Position numbers and translations under genes: made by a program
In this document: positions 35,126 through 45,266 of the stretch, piece after piece
Layout: the number at the start of each line of letters is the position of its first letter
How positions within the stretch are numbered: position 1 is the first letter of the stretch
Notes under the pieces: generated by a model
What the model was told of the DNA's origin: nothing
The model's database searches: none
What the model saw: only the letters and a program-made list of their open reading frames with translations
From: Gammaproteobacteria bacterium
GTDB taxonomy: Bacteria; Pseudomonadota; Gammaproteobacteria; Pseudomonadales; Porticoccaceae
DNA: 64,000 bases
Assembly (NCBI GenBank): GCA_018069465.1
Contig: JAGPUW010000018.1
Coordinates: forward strand, 62,001-126,000
Reading direction: 5' to 3'

Positions 35126-35166
35126 TATGTAAAGACTTTAAACAAAAATTTGACGGTCTTTACATA
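35126..35166. promoter_or_regulatory. 11-bp inverted repeat between divergent ACAD and kinase genes
   Basis: TATGTAAAGAC (35126-35136) and GTCTTTACATA (35156-35166) are perfect complements separated by 19 bases, so their centres are 30 bp apart, about three helical turns. It lies 71 bases before the ACAD start and 141 before the kinase start. A dimeric regulator site or looping operator is plausible. Two TTATGTCT words 18 bp apart lie next to it. Separately, GCTTAGCTAAGC at 35294-35305 is a perfect palindrome directly before the kinase ATG. Confidence 0.5.
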
Positions 35167-35306
35167 AAGTCAGTAGCCGCAAACTGAGGAGGGACCCCCG
35201 GTAAAATAAGAGCATCGACAATCAGAGTATTCCCACCCTGAGCGCCGACTCCATCAGCAAGTAGTGGTGGAGTTCAAACACAATAAAAAAGGGGCTTAGC
35301 TAAGCG

Positions 35307-38300
35307 ATGAGTCAAGATAGTAATAAAGTCCCCAGCAGTGATGATGTATTGCAATACCTGCGCATCATTGACCACGTCGAAGATATTCTCTGGGCCTGTG
35401 ACGCCAGCTTAAAACTGACCTATGTTAGCCCGGCGGTGGAGCGAGTCACCGGCTTTAGCGTTGCAGAAAGGATGCAGCTAAGCCTTGAGCAGACGATAAC
35501 GCCCGCCTCCATTGAAACCCTGCAACACGTCATTGCCGAACAAGCCGGTGCAAAAAACACCGATGCTGGCCCCGTACGATGCAATATTGAAGCCTATCGT
35601 AAAGATGGCTCAACGTATTCTGCCGAAGCCAGCCTCTCGATTACTCGCAATGAGCAAGGCGAGATGATTGGGCTGGTGGGCTCCAACCGGGATATGAGCC
35701 AACGCAGCCGGGCCGAAAAAATTATCAAGGCCATTCACAACAGCACCTTTCAAGTCACCGGCGAGCAATACCTTAACAATCTCGTCCTCCAGCTCTCCAC
35801 CACGCTGAATATGCGCTATGCCTTTATCGCCAAAGTCGCCAATGGCATCTCGCAAACCCTGAGCTTTTGCGATGGCGAGCAGCTGGCCGATAACTTTTCC
35901 TATAGCTTGAGCGGCAGCCCCTGTGAAAACGTGGTGGCCGGTGCCATATGCTACTACCCCCACGACATCACCGCCCTCTTCCCCCACGAACAGGGCCTGA
36001 AAAGACTGGGCGTTAATAGTTACATTGGTACACCGATACCCGACGCAAACGGGGATGTACAGGGCCTGCTGGTATTAATGGACGACCAGCCCATGGTCGA
36101 CGTGCCCCTGCTAAGACGGGTTCTGGAGGTCTGTGCCGACCGCACCGGCGCTGAAATGAGTCGTCGCGAAAGCCAAAGCCGACTCGAGGAGAGCGAACAA
36201 CGCTTCCGTGCCCTGTTTGAACAGTCCATCGACCCCTGTTTCATGCACAACAAAGAAGGGCAGATCATCAGGGCCAACAAAAGTATGGAGACGGCCTTTG
36301 GCTATTCATCGGCAGAGTTCAACGAACTCACTGCCACGGTACTCAGCGGCGGCGATACCAAGACCAAAACGCTATCCCGGGCAGCCTTCCAGCAGGTTAT
36401 GACCACGGGGTCAGCCCGCTACGAAACTTATATGAAAAGAAAGTCTGGCGAGGTTTTTCCCGTCGAGGTGACCTCTCAACTGATCAATATTGAAGGCGAG
36501 GAACTCGTTCAATCCATCATTCGCGATCTCAGCGAACAGCAGCGCCTGCGTGAAAAAGACAAAAACACCCAGCAACGGCTGGAAAAGCTTTTCAGCGCCA
36601 TGCAGACCATGATCGCCATGGTCGATGTCGACGCAAAAGTGACCTATGCCAACACCACCCCCCTCACCAACCCCGACGCCCACCAGGCCAGCTTACTTGA
36701 CACCAAAATCTGGGACTACGAGGCCTTTTGCCACAAGCCCCTATCTCAGGCGCAGATCAAAAAAGACATAGCAGCAGCTTTGAAAGGTAAATCGACACAA
36801 AGTGATATCCACGCCCTCACTCCCGGCGGACTGATGTGGATGCAACTGAACATTCACCCGATTCGCGATGAGCAGGGCCAGGTTAGCCAATTACTGCTCG
36901 AAGGCAGCAATATTGACCAGCGCAAAAAAATGGCTGAGCAACTACTCAGCGCCGAGCAGCGGCGCAAATTGTTCCGCGTACAGGCACCGATGCCAGTAAT
37001 TGAATGGGATGTTAAACGCACCTGTATTAGCGAGTGGAATGCCGCCGCCGAAAAGCTCTTTGGCTACAGTGATAATGAAGCCATCGGCCAGCAGCCCGGC
37101 TTTCTGACACCTGACAATGTTGCGGTCGATACCGATCAAATTAGCAATGCCTTACAATCGGCGACCAACAAGGTTTTCAGTAAAAACCGCTCCAAAGATG
37201 GCCGCAACATCCTCTGTGAATGGTATAACTCGCCGATCAATGATGACGCTGGCAAAGTGATCGCCGTAGTCTCCATTGTTCGAGATATCACTGCAGAACA
37301 CCAAGCCCAGCAGATCGTGAAAGGCCGGGAAAGTCAGCAGCGGGCGATGCTCAACGCCATGCTCGACGCAGTGTTTACTGTCGACGAAACAGGCGTGCTA
37401 CTCAGCTTTAATCACGCTGCCGAACAGCTATTTGGCCACACCGCCGAGGCTATTATTGGCCAGCCCTGCTGGCAGTTAATTCCCGAACAGTATGTTGCCA
37501 GCCATCGTCACTACATGCAGCGTTATATTGAAACAAGGGATGATAAGTTTCTCGGTGTCAGCGCCGAAATAGAGGGCCTGCGCAACGATGGCAGCACCTT
37601 CCCCTCGCGAATGGCCATCGCCCCTTTGCAAAGTACCAACCAGGGCCAGCAACAATTTATCGTCTCCATGTACGACTTAAGCCGGGTCAAGCAACAGGAA
37701 GAACAACTGCGACGCAGCCAGAAAATGGAGGCCCTCGGCAAGCTGACCGGCGGCATTGCCCACGATTTTAATAATATGCTCGGCGTTATACTCGGTTATG
37801 CCGACTTATTGACAAGCCTCACCAAAGACCAGCCAACGCTGGAAAAATATGCCAACGAAATCTACCGCGCCGGTGAGCGCGGCGCCCAGCTCACCGATAA
37901 ATTGCTCGGCTTCTCCCGACAAAAAGCCTCCATCGCTGAAATAGTTGATATCAATGCCTTATTACAGGCTCAACACCATATGCTCGAAAGAGCTTTAACG
38001 CCGCGCATTAAAATACTTTTCGCGCTAGACAATGAACTGTGGCCCGTGCACCTCGATAAAGGCGACCTTGAGGACGCCATCCTCAACATCAGCATCAATG
38101 CCATGCACGCCATGCCCTCGGGTGGACAATTAAGCCTCTCCACCCACAACGAAAGTATCAACGCGATCGACACCGTTTCCAGAGGTCTGGAGGTCGGCGA
38201 CTATGTGGTGCTCAACATCAGTGATACGGGTTGTGGTATGGACAAGGAAACCCGCGAAAAAGTCTTTGATCCCTTTTTTTCCACCAAGGGCGAGCTCGGT

Positions 38301-38873
38301 ACCGGCCTGGGCTTAAGTCAGGTTTACGGCTTTGTTGAGCGCAGCGGAGGCAGTACTAAAATCTACTCAGAAGTCGGCCACGGCACGCATTTTGCCCTCT
38401 ACTTCCCCCGCCACCGCATTCAAAGTAACGCTGAAAACCTTGATCTCAAACCCCAAACCTCTACACAAAATAAAAACCCGAGGAACCAGGAAAGCATTTT
38501 AGTGGTCGATGATGAAGCCGCCCTGCTCGATTTAACGGCAGAAATACTCAAACAACAGGGCTACAAAGTAATTGCGGTAGAGAGTGCCCGGCAAGCGCTA
38601 GAGGTATTGGAAGATAGCCCTGTCAGCCTCCTGCTAACCGACATCATCATGCCCGATATGGATGGCTACCAACTCGCCACTATTGTGCAGCAGCAATACC
38701 CGGCGGTGAAAATCCAGCTCGCCAGTGGCTTTACCGATGACCGCCACGCCGGCAAGTTACAGCCAGAGCTGCATAATAAATTGCTGCAAAAACCCTATAA
38801 AGTGCAGGCACTACTAGACAATATACGAGAGTTATTAGCCCAGGGTGCCCCTAAACAGGCCCCTGTCAAATAG
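35307..38873 (+). CDS. Multi-PAS/GAF hybrid sensor histidine kinase
   Basis: A 1188-residue protein without obvious membrane segments, so probably a cytoplasmic sensor. Order: PAS (about 10-130), GAF (135-290), four further PAS domains (300-800), HisKA with the phospho-accepting His819 in [14 protein letters not shown], HATPase (about 920-1045, [18 protein letters not shown]), and a receiver with Asp1112 in [14 protein letters not shown]. The receiver at the C-terminus makes it a hybrid kinase; no separate output regulator is adjacent. It diverges from an ACAD gene and is followed 64 bp later by another ACAD, so a role in sensing redox state or a lipid is possible. The ligand is unknown. Confidence 0.93.
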   Translation: MSQDSNKVPSSDDVLQYLRIIDHVEDILWACDASLKLTYVSPAVERVTGFSVAERMQLSLEQTITPASIETLQHVIAEQAGAKNTDAGPVRCNIEAYRKDGSTYSAEASLSITRNEQGEMIGLVGSNRDMSQRSRAEKIIKAIHNSTFQVTGEQYLNNLVLQLSTTLNMRYAFIAKVANGISQTLSFCDGEQLADNFSYSLSGSPCENVVAGAICYYPHDITALFPHEQGLKRLGVNSYIGTPIPDANGDVQGLLVLMDDQPMVDVPLLRRVLEVCADRTGAEMSRRESQSRLEESEQRFRALFEQSIDPCFMHNKEGQIIRANKSMETAFGYSSAEFNELTATVLSGGDTKTKTLSRAAFQQVMTTGSARYETYMKRKSGEVFPVEVTSQLINIEGEELVQSIIRDLSEQQRLREKDKNTQQRLEKLFSAMQTMIAMVDVDAKVTYANTTPLTNPDAHQASLLDTKIWDYEAFCHKPLSQAQIKKDIAAALKGKSTQSDIHALTPGGLMWMQLNIHPIRDEQGQVSQLLLEGSNIDQRKKMAEQLLSAEQRRKLFRVQAPMPVIEWDVKRTCISEWNAAAEKLFGYSDNEAIGQQPGFLTPDNVAVDTDQISNALQSATNKVFSKNRSKDGRNILCEWYNSPINDDAGKVIAVVSIVRDITAEHQAQQIVKGRESQQRAMLNAMLDAVFTVDETGVLLSFNHAAEQLFGHTAEAIIGQPCWQLIPEQYVASHRHYMQRYIETRDDKFLGVSAEIEGLRNDGSTFPSRMAIAPLQSTNQGQQQFIVSMYDLSRVKQQEEQLRRSQKMEALGKLTGGIAHDFNNMLGVILGYADLLTSLTKDQPTLEKYANEIYRAGERGAQLTDKLLGFSRQKASIAEIVDINALLQAQHHMLERALTPRIKILFALDNELWPVHLDKGDLEDAILNISINAMHAMPSGGQLSLSTHNESINAIDTVSRGLEVGDYVVLNISDTGCGMDKETREKVFDPFFSTKGELGTGLGLSQVYGFVERSGGSTKIYSEVGHGTHFALYFPRHRIQSNAENLDLKPQTSTQNKNPRNQESILVVDDEAALLDLTAEILKQQGYKVIAVESARQALEVLEDSPVSLLLTDIIMPDMDGYQLATIVQQQYPAVKIQLASGFTDDRHAGKLQPELHNKLLQKPYKVQALLDNIRELLAQGAPKQAPVK

Positions 38874-38937
38874 CTGAACACCCGGCTCTACTCGAAGCTG
38901 CTCACCTGGGAAGGCTCACTCCGACAGAGGCTCGACG

Positions 38938-40089
38938 ATGGACTTTGATCTCAACGAAGAACAAAATATTCTGCGCGACAACCTGCGTAAAATGATGGAT
39001 GAGGTGGCGACTTCCGACTACCTGCGCCAACACGATGAGCAGGGCCTCTACCCCTACGAGGTCTACGACAAGTGGGTGGAAATGGGCTTGTTGGGCCTGC
39101 CCTTCCCCGAGCAATACGGCGGCTATGGTGGTGATGTCATCGACATGGCCCTTGTCAGCGAGGAGCTGGGGCGCAAAGCCTACCCCTTCCTCGAAGCCTA
39201 TGGTCTGTCCGCTTTTAGTGGCCTCACCTTGCTCCACAATGGCAGCGAGGCGCAAAAAAAACACTACCTGCCGAAATTAATTAAGGGCGAGATCCGCATG
39301 TCGATCTCCATGACTGAGCCCGACGCCGGTTCCGATGCGGGCAATATGCGCACCCTCGCCGTAGCCGATGGCGACAGCTGGGTGATCAATGGCCAAAAGG
39401 TGTTCTCCACCGCTGCCGATGCCAACAACAACATCATCACCCTGTATTGTAAAACCGATAATGATGCCCCCTACCAACAGGGTATCACCGCCTTTTTAGT
39501 GCCCAACGACACCCCCGGAGTGGAAATCAAACGCCTCGACACCTTCGGCTGCAAAATGCTCGGGCTCAGCGAAGTGTTTTTTGACAATGTACGCATCAGT
39601 GACGACCAGCGCGTCGGCGCGGTTAATGGCGGCTGGCAGTGCATGCTGTCGGGGCTGATGTTTGAGCGCATCGTCACCTCAGCAGGCTATGTCGGCAATG
39701 CCCAAACCGTGGTTGATCAAGCGCTGGCATACGCCAAAGAAAGAAAACAGTTCGGTAAAACCATTGGCAGCACTCAGGCGATAGCCCATATGCTGGCGGA
39801 TATGCAAACCAATGTCGACGCGGCAAGAATGCTGATGCTGCGCGCAGCGGTAAAACTGGCGAAGGGCGGCAACGCTATGCGCGAAGTGACCCAGGCGAAA
39901 CTTTTCGGCTCCGAAACCTTTGCCGAGGTCGCCAATCAGGGCATGCAAATTATGGGCGGGTATTCATACATGATGGAATACGACATGCAGCGCCACTACC
40001 GCGATGCACGCAGCACCACCATCGCCGCCGGCACCTCGCAAATGCAGCGCAACCTGATTGCCAACACCATGGGGCTGAAAGTTAAATAG
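38938..40089 (+). CDS. Acyl-CoA dehydrogenase (helix-G base type)
   Basis: A 383-residue ACAD. Motifs: FPEQYGGYGGDVIDMALV, RMSISMTEPDAGSDAGNM, WVINGQKVFSTAADANN, RKQFGKTIGSTQAIAHM and QIMGGYSYMMEYDMQRHYRDA. The C-terminal motif is IAAGTSQMQR, lacking the classical Glu; FERIVTSAGYVG offers the alternative base. GAGG is 7 bases before the ATG. It is the only ACAD on the plus strand and may be cotranscribed with the kinase gene. Confidence 0.9.
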   Translation: MDFDLNEEQNILRDNLRKMMDEVATSDYLRQHDEQGLYPYEVYDKWVEMGLLGLPFPEQYGGYGGDVIDMALVSEELGRKAYPFLEAYGLSAFSGLTLLHNGSEAQKKHYLPKLIKGEIRMSISMTEPDAGSDAGNMRTLAVADGDSWVINGQKVFSTAADANNNIITLYCKTDNDAPYQQGITAFLVPNDTPGVEIKRLDTFGCKMLGLSEVFFDNVRISDDQRVGAVNGGWQCMLSGLMFERIVTSAGYVGNAQTVVDQALAYAKERKQFGKTIGSTQAIAHMLADMQTNVDAARMLMLRAAVKLAKGGNAMREVTQAKLFGSETFAEVANQGMQIMGGYSYMMEYDMQRHYRDARSTTIAAGTSQMQRNLIANTMGLKVK

Positions 40090-40163
40090 GCCTTTATTCA
40101 AGCGCTTTACTCCCCTTTAATTTGTTAAACTTCGTAAACTCAACAAATTTTCAGGAGCAGAAG

Positions 40164-40577
40164 ATGAGCACAGGACGCACCACAATAATCATGGCTTTGG
40201 CTGCCTCGCTGGGCATTTTATCGCCCGCCCTCAGCGCCCAGGAAACGGACTGGCTGGAATTAAAAGAGGGTTATGAAGGGCAAAAAATACGCGCCAAAGT
40301 GCAGAGTATCAAGCTGCCCGAACTCGGTGGTGCTGGCGGTCAGCAAGTGACCGTCAGCATCCCCAAAGACGAGCTGGAAAGCACCGATAAAGTTCACCAG
40401 GTTGTGGTCGTCGGCAAGCGTGACGGTAAAGAAGAGCCATTGTCCGGCACCAGCTACGAGTGGGCCGAGGATTATGAAAATGACAACTACGGCTTAATTA
40501 TCAAATTGGAAAAGATGGAAAACTATCCCATTCGCGTCTATTTGAAAGATGACTCACCCCTGCCCGAGCACCAGTAA
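40164..40577 (+). CDS. Small exported protein of unknown function
   Basis: A 137-residue protein that I do not recognise. Residues 1-26 form a signal peptide (TTIIMALAASLGILSPALSA, cleavage before QETDW). The mature part is acidic, with predicted beta structure (KIRAKVQSIKLPELGG; QQVTVSIPKDELES; KVHQVVVVGKRDG; YGLIIKLEKMENYPIRVYL) and no cysteine. AGGAG lies 6 bases before this ATG, better than an ATG 14 codons upstream. It starts 74 bp after an ACAD stop and converges with rluB. A periplasmic beta-rich domain is all that can be inferred. Confidence 0.8.
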   Translation: MSTGRTTIIMALAASLGILSPALSAQETDWLELKEGYEGQKIRAKVQSIKLPELGGAGGQQVTVSIPKDELESTDKVHQVVVVGKRDGKEEPLSGTSYEWAEDYENDNYGLIIKLEKMENYPIRVYLKDDSPLPEHQ

Positions 40578-40617
40578 GGGCCACTCCAGCAAGGGCTACC
40601 TTAGTAAGGCTATAACG

Positions 40618-41439
40618 CTAGCGCTGCTGCGCGCCCCGCGCCTTCAACTTGCTGAGCTGACGCTCACGCTGCTGGCGCTCACTGGGCGTGAGCGGCTGGG
40701 GCTTGCTAGGCATGCCCATCGACTTGCACAAGCGACTCACTTCCACTGGCGTGAGGTCGAGCCAGTCGCCACTGCGCACGTAGGAGGGCAGCTCGACCGT
40801 GCCAAAGCGTATGCGCTTCAAGCGGCTGACTTCGACGCCCTGAGACTCCCATAAACGACGCACTTCGCGATTGCGCCCCTCGGTCAAAACGACGGTAAAC
40901 CACTGGTGGGAGCCGGAGCCGTCACCGATTTGAATTTTCTTAAAGCGCCCCATGCCGTCGTCGAGCATCACCCCTTTTTGCAGGCGTTTGAGCATGTCGT
41001 CGTCGACGACGCCGTGGATACGCACCAGATATTGCCGCTCAACCTCACCGGAGGGATGCATCTGCCGATTGGCCAACTCACCATTATTGGTGAACAGCAG
41101 CAGGCCACTGGTGTTGATATCGAGGCGGCCAACGGCAATCCAGCGCCCGTGCTTCATGGGCGGCAGGCTGGAAAAGACGGTTTTTCGCCCTTCAGGATCC
41201 TGGCGGGTACAAATCTCACCCACCGGCTTATGGTAAATCAGCACGCGGGTGCGGCCATCTTTGGCGCTAAGGTTGATCACTCGCCCATCGACGGAGACTT
41301 TGTCCTCCCCAGTGATGCGGTCACCCGTTGTTGCGACCTTGCCGTTGACGTTGATCCGTCCATCGGCTATCCAGCGTTCGATTTCACGGCGTGAAGCTAG
41401 ACCCGCCTGAGCCAGTATCTTTTGAATTTTTTCACTCAT
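40618..41439 (-). CDS. rluB: 23S rRNA pseudouridine(2605) synthase
   Basis: A 273-residue RsuA/RluB-family enzyme that isomerises uridine in 23S rRNA. An N-terminal S4 domain (KIQKILAQAGLASRREIERW) precedes the catalytic domain with the Asp of GRLDINTSGLLLFTN and the conserved GRNREVRRLWESQGV. The C-terminal tail is basic. Its ATG overlaps the scpB stop by 4 bases, so translation is coupled; the scpA-scpB-rluB order is common in gammaproteobacteria. RluB is preferred over RsuA/RluE from that context. Confidence 0.93.
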   Translation of the reverse strand: MSEKIQKILAQAGLASRREIERWIADGRINVNGKVATTGDRITGEDKVSVDGRVINLSAKDGRTRVLIYHKPVGEICTRQDPEGRKTVFSSLPPMKHGRWIAVGRLDINTSGLLLFTNNGELANRQMHPSGEVERQYLVRIHGVVDDDMLKRLQKGVMLDDGMGRFKKIQIGDGSGSHQWFTVVLTEGRNREVRRLWESQGVEVSRLKRIRFGTVELPSYVRSGDWLDLTPVEVSRLCKSMGMPSKPQPLTPSERQQRERQLSKLKARGAQQR

Positions 41440-42269
41440 GACTCGGGGCTTTCCTCATTGTCTATGGCTGTACTTTCAGTATTTTCGTTGACTAAAGTCT
41501 GGGGCTGCACTGCTAGAGCGCTATCCCTCTCGGTAAAATTGTCCACCCGCTCTCCCACGGCAGAATCCTCGGTCGCAGCTTGCTCTGTGTCGCTATCAAG
41601 CCTGTCGGCGTCATCTGTCTCGGCGGCATCGCCTCTGTCTTCCTCAGAATCTTCACTGTGTTTCTCGGCATCGCCGCTTTGTTTCTCGGCTTTGCCTTCA
41701 GCGAGAGCTTCTTCAAACTGCAACTCTCGGTCAATGGAGCTGAGCTCGCGTATTTCACTCAGCGGCGGCAATTGTTCGAGACTTTGCAGGTTGAAGTTAT
41801 CGAGAAACTGCCGGGTGGTCGCGTAGAGCGCGGGGCGACCCGGCACATCGCGATGGCCGACGGAGCGAATCCAGCCCCTGTCGTGCAGGGTGCGGATAAT
41901 ATCAGAGCTCACGGCAACGCCGCGCACCTGTTCAATATCACCCCGGGTCAGGGGCTGGCGGTAGGCGATCAGCGCCAGTGTCTCAAGTGTGGCACGGGAG
42001 TATTTTTTCGGCTTCTCTTCCCACAGCTTACCAATCCACTGGGCGTACTGCTCTTTCACCTGAAAACGATAACCGCTGGCGGTGCGCTTTAATTCATAGC
42101 CCCGGTCGCGACAATCGGCTTCGATATCTTCCAGTGCCGCTTTAAACTCATCGCGCTCGGGCACCCACTCCTCATCAAAGAGTTTTTGCAGAGCGGGTAT
42201 ATCCATCGAGTCGCCGGCGGCCAGTAGTGCGGCCTCGACAATTCTTCGCAGTTGCTCTGCATCCATCAA
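41436..42269 (-). CDS. scpB: Segregation and condensation protein B
   Basis: A 277-residue winged-helix kleisin-associated protein of the SMC-ScpAB condensin. The core is in the first 180 residues (QLRRIVEAALLAAGDSMDI; ATLETLALIAYRQPLTRGDI; GWIRSVGHRDVPGRPALYAT). A tail of about 85 residues follows, very acidic and Glu/Asp/Ser-rich, probably disordered. It overlaps scpA and rluB by 4 bases each. Confidence 0.95.
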   Translation of the reverse strand: MMDAEQLRRIVEAALLAAGDSMDIPALQKLFDEEWVPERDEFKAALEDIEADCRDRGYELKRTASGYRFQVKEQYAQWIGKLWEEKPKKYSRATLETLALIAYRQPLTRGDIEQVRGVAVSSDIIRTLHDRGWIRSVGHRDVPGRPALYATTRQFLDNFNLQSLEQLPPLSEIRELSSIDRELQFEEALAEGKAEKQSGDAEKHSEDSEEDRGDAAETDDADRLDSDTEQAATEDSAVGERVDNFTERDSALAVQPQTLVNENTESTAIDNEESPES

Positions 42270-43168
42270 TCGGCCCTCGCCTTTAGGTGTATCGGCCCTA
42301 GAAACTCATTTTGCACAATTTCAACCAGCGATTCTTTCACCAGCTCCATCATCGCCAGGAAGGTGACAATCACGCCCTGTCGCCCCTCATCGAGCTTGAA
42401 CAGGGTAATAAAGGGCACAAACCGCTTGCCCCTGAGGCTCTCCAATATATCGCTCATACGCTCGCGGGTAGACAGCACTTCAAACGCGATGTGGTGACTG
42501 TCAGTTAATTTAACCCGGCGCATGACGTCAGCCAGAGCCAGCAGTAGTTCTTCCATTTCCACCGGAGGATGAGCACGCGGGGCTCTTTTGTCGGCCGCTT
42601 TGGCACTGGCCGGGAACACATCCCGCCCGGTGCGCGGCAGGGTGTCAATATCTTCCGCCGCTTTTTTAAAGCGCTCGTACTCCTGCAAGCGACGAATCAG
42701 TTCTGCACGAGGGTCTTCATCGCTGTCCTCATCTTCATTCTGGCGGGGCAGTAGCATGCGCGACTTTATTTCGGCCAGCATCGCCGCCATCAATAAATAT
42801 TCCGCTGCCAGCTCCCACCGCATGTCCTCCATCAGTTCGATATAACTCATGTATTGATGGGTAATATCGGCGACGTTGATCTCGAGAATGTCGAGATTCT
42901 GTCGTCGGATTAAATACAGGAGCAGGTCGAGGGGACCTTCAAAGGCATCGAGAATAACTTCCAGCGCCTCGGGCGGTATATAGAGATCGCGGGGCAGTTC
43001 GGTAACTTGCTGGCCCTGGACAATCGCAAAGGGCATTTCATTTTGCTGGGGGGCGGCGGCCTTAGCCGGCGGCGTATCGGCATTGACCCTATTGGCATTG
43101 GCCCTGCTGGCATTGTCAGTACCGGCTTCGCCAGCAAGCGCATTATCGGGGTGGGGCTTAGAGGTCAC
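42266..43168 (-). CDS. scpA: Segregation and condensation protein A
   Basis: A 300-residue kleisin that bridges SMC heads. The kleisin N-domain starts near EVILDAFEGPLDLLLYLIRR, followed by AEYLLMAAMLAEIKSRMLLP and a C-terminal winged helix. The first 60 residues are low-complexity and rich in Ala and Asn (for example RANANRVNA). The start is a GTG at 43168 with no good ribosome site; ATG at residue 45 (MPFAIVQGQQ) would remove the odd tail and is a serious alternative. It is first in scpA-scpB-rluB. Confidence 0.93.
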   Translation of the reverse strand: MTSKPHPDNALAGEAGTDNASRANANRVNADTPPAKAAAPQQNEMPFAIVQGQQVTELPRDLYIPPEALEVILDAFEGPLDLLLYLIRRQNLDILEINVADITHQYMSYIELMEDMRWELAAEYLLMAAMLAEIKSRMLLPRQNEDEDSDEDPRAELIRRLQEYERFKKAAEDIDTLPRTGRDVFPASAKAADKRAPRAHPPVEMEELLLALADVMRRVKLTDSHHIAFEVLSTRERMSDILESLRGKRFVPFITLFKLDEGRQGVIVTFLAMMELVKESLVEIVQNEFLGPIHLKARAD

Positions 43169-43254
43169 TGCGCTACCGAATTAAAACGTGGAGGTCGGCC
43201 ATTATACTGTTTCGCCCGGCGCGGCGACAGGCGCAGCGAGATAGAAAAACCGAC

Positions 43255-43878
43255 TCAAAGACCAAAGGGGGCAAGATCGCCCATACCGGCACGCACCAGT
43301 TCGGGCGCCTCGCCGGTAAGATCAATAATAGAGGTCGGCTCAAGACCGCAGTAACCGCCATTAATAATTAAATCGACCCGCTTGCCGAGTATATCTTCAA
43401 TATCCTGGGGATCGGTCAGGGGGTATTCATCACCGGGCATAATGAGGGTGATGCTCATCAGCGGCTCACCCAGGGTTTCAAGCAGTGCCTGGGCGATGTG
43501 GTTAGCCGGTGCCCGCAGGCCAATCGTCTTGCGCTTGGGGTGCATCAGTCGTCGCGGCACTTCTGAGCTGGCATCGAGAATAAAGGTGTAGGGGCCGGGG
43601 GTATTGGCTTTGAGCAAGCGGAAGTCTTTATTATCAACCTTGGCGTAGGTTGAAAGCTCCGACAGATCGCGACAGACCAGGGTGAAATTGTGGTTTTTCT
43701 CCAACGAGCGAATTTGGCGAATTCTATCCAGTGCCGTCTTGTCGCCCAGATGACAGCCCAGTGCGTAGGCCGAATCGGTGGGATAAATCGCCACACCACC
43801 GCTGCGAATAATCTCCGCCGCCTGCTCGATTAATCGCTGCTGGGGATTGTCGGGGTGTATATGCAGAACCCTGGCCAT
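43255..43878 (-). CDS. yciO: YciO-like Sua5/YrdC-family protein
   Basis: A 207-residue member of the L-threonylcarbamoyladenylate synthase-like family. Motifs: GGVAIYPTDSAYALGCHL, the KNHNFTLVCRDLSE loop, PGPYTFILDASSEVPRR and KRKTIGLRAPANHIAQAL. Length and the MARVLHIHPDNPQQR start match YciO rather than TsaC. YciO's exact cellular role is less sure than that of TsaC. I start at the ATG at 43878; a GTG six codons upstream is less likely. It precedes scpA with an 86-bp gap, as in many relatives. Confidence 0.88.
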   Translation of the reverse strand: MARVLHIHPDNPQQRLIEQAAEIIRSGGVAIYPTDSAYALGCHLGDKTALDRIRQIRSLEKNHNFTLVCRDLSELSTYAKVDNKDFRLLKANTPGPYTFILDASSEVPRRLMHPKRKTIGLRAPANHIAQALLETLGEPLMSITLIMPGDEYPLTDPQDIEDILGKRVDLIINGGYCGLEPTSIIDLTGEAPELVRAGMGDLAPFGL

Positions 43879-44050
43879 AAAGACTACCTGCCTCACTATT
43901 TGCCGCGACTATAAACCCTCTGCCCTAAAAACTCGACCGCCAATAAGGCAGACCCTCATTTTACCAACACGCCGGTGTGCGAAACTGGCCTGGAAGCGCT
44001 AGAATAGCCGCCATATATTGATTCTGACCCACAGCAATAGGCGTTATTTA

Positions 44051-44851
44051 GTGAGCAGCAGCGACCCCAAAGCCAGCACCAGCAGCTATACCCCCCCAGC
44101 GGCACAGGCCGCCTCCGCGCCCCCACAGCGCGAGAACATGCTCATCAACCTCGGCTTCAATGTGGTCATACCCACCTTAATTTTGACCAAACTGAGTGGC
44201 GATGCCTATCTTGGCACCACATGGGGCGTGGTTATCGCCCTGCTCTTCCCCATCGTCTACGGTCTGCGAGACTTTCATCAGCGGGGCAAAATTAACTTCT
44301 TCTCCGGCCTCGGCGTGTTCAGTGTCATCATGACCGGCGGCATCAGCCTGCTGGAACTCGACCCCCAATACCTGGCTTATAAAGAAGCGGGCATACCAGC
44401 CATCTTTGGACTGGCCACTTTAATTTCACTGAAAACGCCCTACCCCCTGGTGCGCACCCTGTTATTCAACGATACAGTGATCGAAATTGACAAGGTTCAT
44501 CACGCTCTGATTGAACACGACAGTGTCGAAGCCTTTGACCAGCGTTTAATTAGGGCCTCGTGGATTATTGCCGCCTCTTTTTTAGTCTCATCCATTTTGA
44601 ATTATCTACTGGCAACACTCATTGTCACCAGTCAACCCGGTACAGTTGAGTACAACGCCGAACTGGGTAAAATGACCGCACTCAGCTTCCCGGTAATCGC
44701 CGTGCCGGCGATGATTATGATGATGGGCGCCATGTTTTATCTGTTTCGCGGCATTACTCACATGACGGGTATGCCCTTTGAGGACATTATTCGCGCCCAC
44801 CACCACGAGGCAGATGAGCAAAGTAATGATAAAAACAAGGACAACAACTAA
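44051..44851 (+). CDS. VC0807-like integral membrane protein
   Basis: A polytopic membrane protein of about 266 residues. After a 30-residue Ser/Pro/Ala-rich start come about five or six hydrophobic segments ([82 protein letters not shown]), then a charged His/Glu/Asn/Lys tail. It resembles conserved VC0807-family proteins of unknown function (recalled). The start is uncertain: GTG at 44051 chosen, with TTG at 44018 and ATG at 44138 also possible. Its TAA overlaps the ATG of the next gene. Confidence 0.7.
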   Translation: MSSSDPKASTSSYTPPAAQAASAPPQRENMLINLGFNVVIPTLILTKLSGDAYLGTTWGVVIALLFPIVYGLRDFHQRGKINFFSGLGVFSVIMTGGISLLELDPQYLAYKEAGIPAIFGLATLISLKTPYPLVRTLLFNDTVIEIDKVHHALIEHDSVEAFDQRLIRASWIIAASFLVSSILNYLLATLIVTSQPGTVEYNAELGKMTALSFPVIAVPAMIMMMGAMFYLFRGITHMTGMPFEDIIRAHHHEADEQSNDKNKDNN

Positions 44852-45150
44852 TGTGGTATAGCCTGGTTTGTACGGATATAGCAGATAGCCTGGCCCTGCG
44901 CAAAACTGCCCGACCCGCCCATTTGCAACGCCTCGAGGCACTGCGTGACGCCGGACGTTTACTCGTCGCTGGCCCCAATCCCAGTATCGACAGCGCAGAC
45001 CCCGGCGCAGCGGGCTTTAGCGGCAGTATTATTATTGCCGAGTTTGACTCCCTCGCCGCAGCTGAAGAATGGGCCGCGCAGGACCCTTATCAGGCGGCTG
45101 GCGTGTATGCCTCGGTGAGTGTCAAAGCTTTTAAGAAAGTACTCCCTTAA
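44851..45150 (+). CDS. YciI family protein
   Basis: A 99-residue ferredoxin-like protein starting [18 protein letters not shown], with the conserved His-containing [19 protein letters not shown] and a later Asp in [17 protein letters not shown]. These match the YciI family, where a His-Asp pair is thought to be the active site. The reaction is unknown. It starts inside the stop of the preceding membrane protein gene (TAATG), so the two are translationally coupled. Confidence 0.88.
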   Translation: MWYSLVCTDIADSLALRKTARPAHLQRLEALRDAGRLLVAGPNPSIDSADPGAAGFSGSIIIAEFDSLAAAEEWAAQDPYQAAGVYASVSVKAFKKVLP

Positions 45151-45266
45151 AAGCCCCCGCACCCCAGCTCGATCAATGTCTCTGCCTGAATGCCGTGCGC
45201 GACAAGTCGCGACCGATCACTCATGCAGCCACTACCCTTATTCACCCCATTGCCAACGGTATTGTC

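Noticed and set aside
42902-43168. Frameshift or wrong start in scpA because of the low-complexity N-terminus
   Set aside because: The frame is intact and overlaps scpB as expected; the tail can be explained by a later start at residue 45, so no error needs to be assumed.
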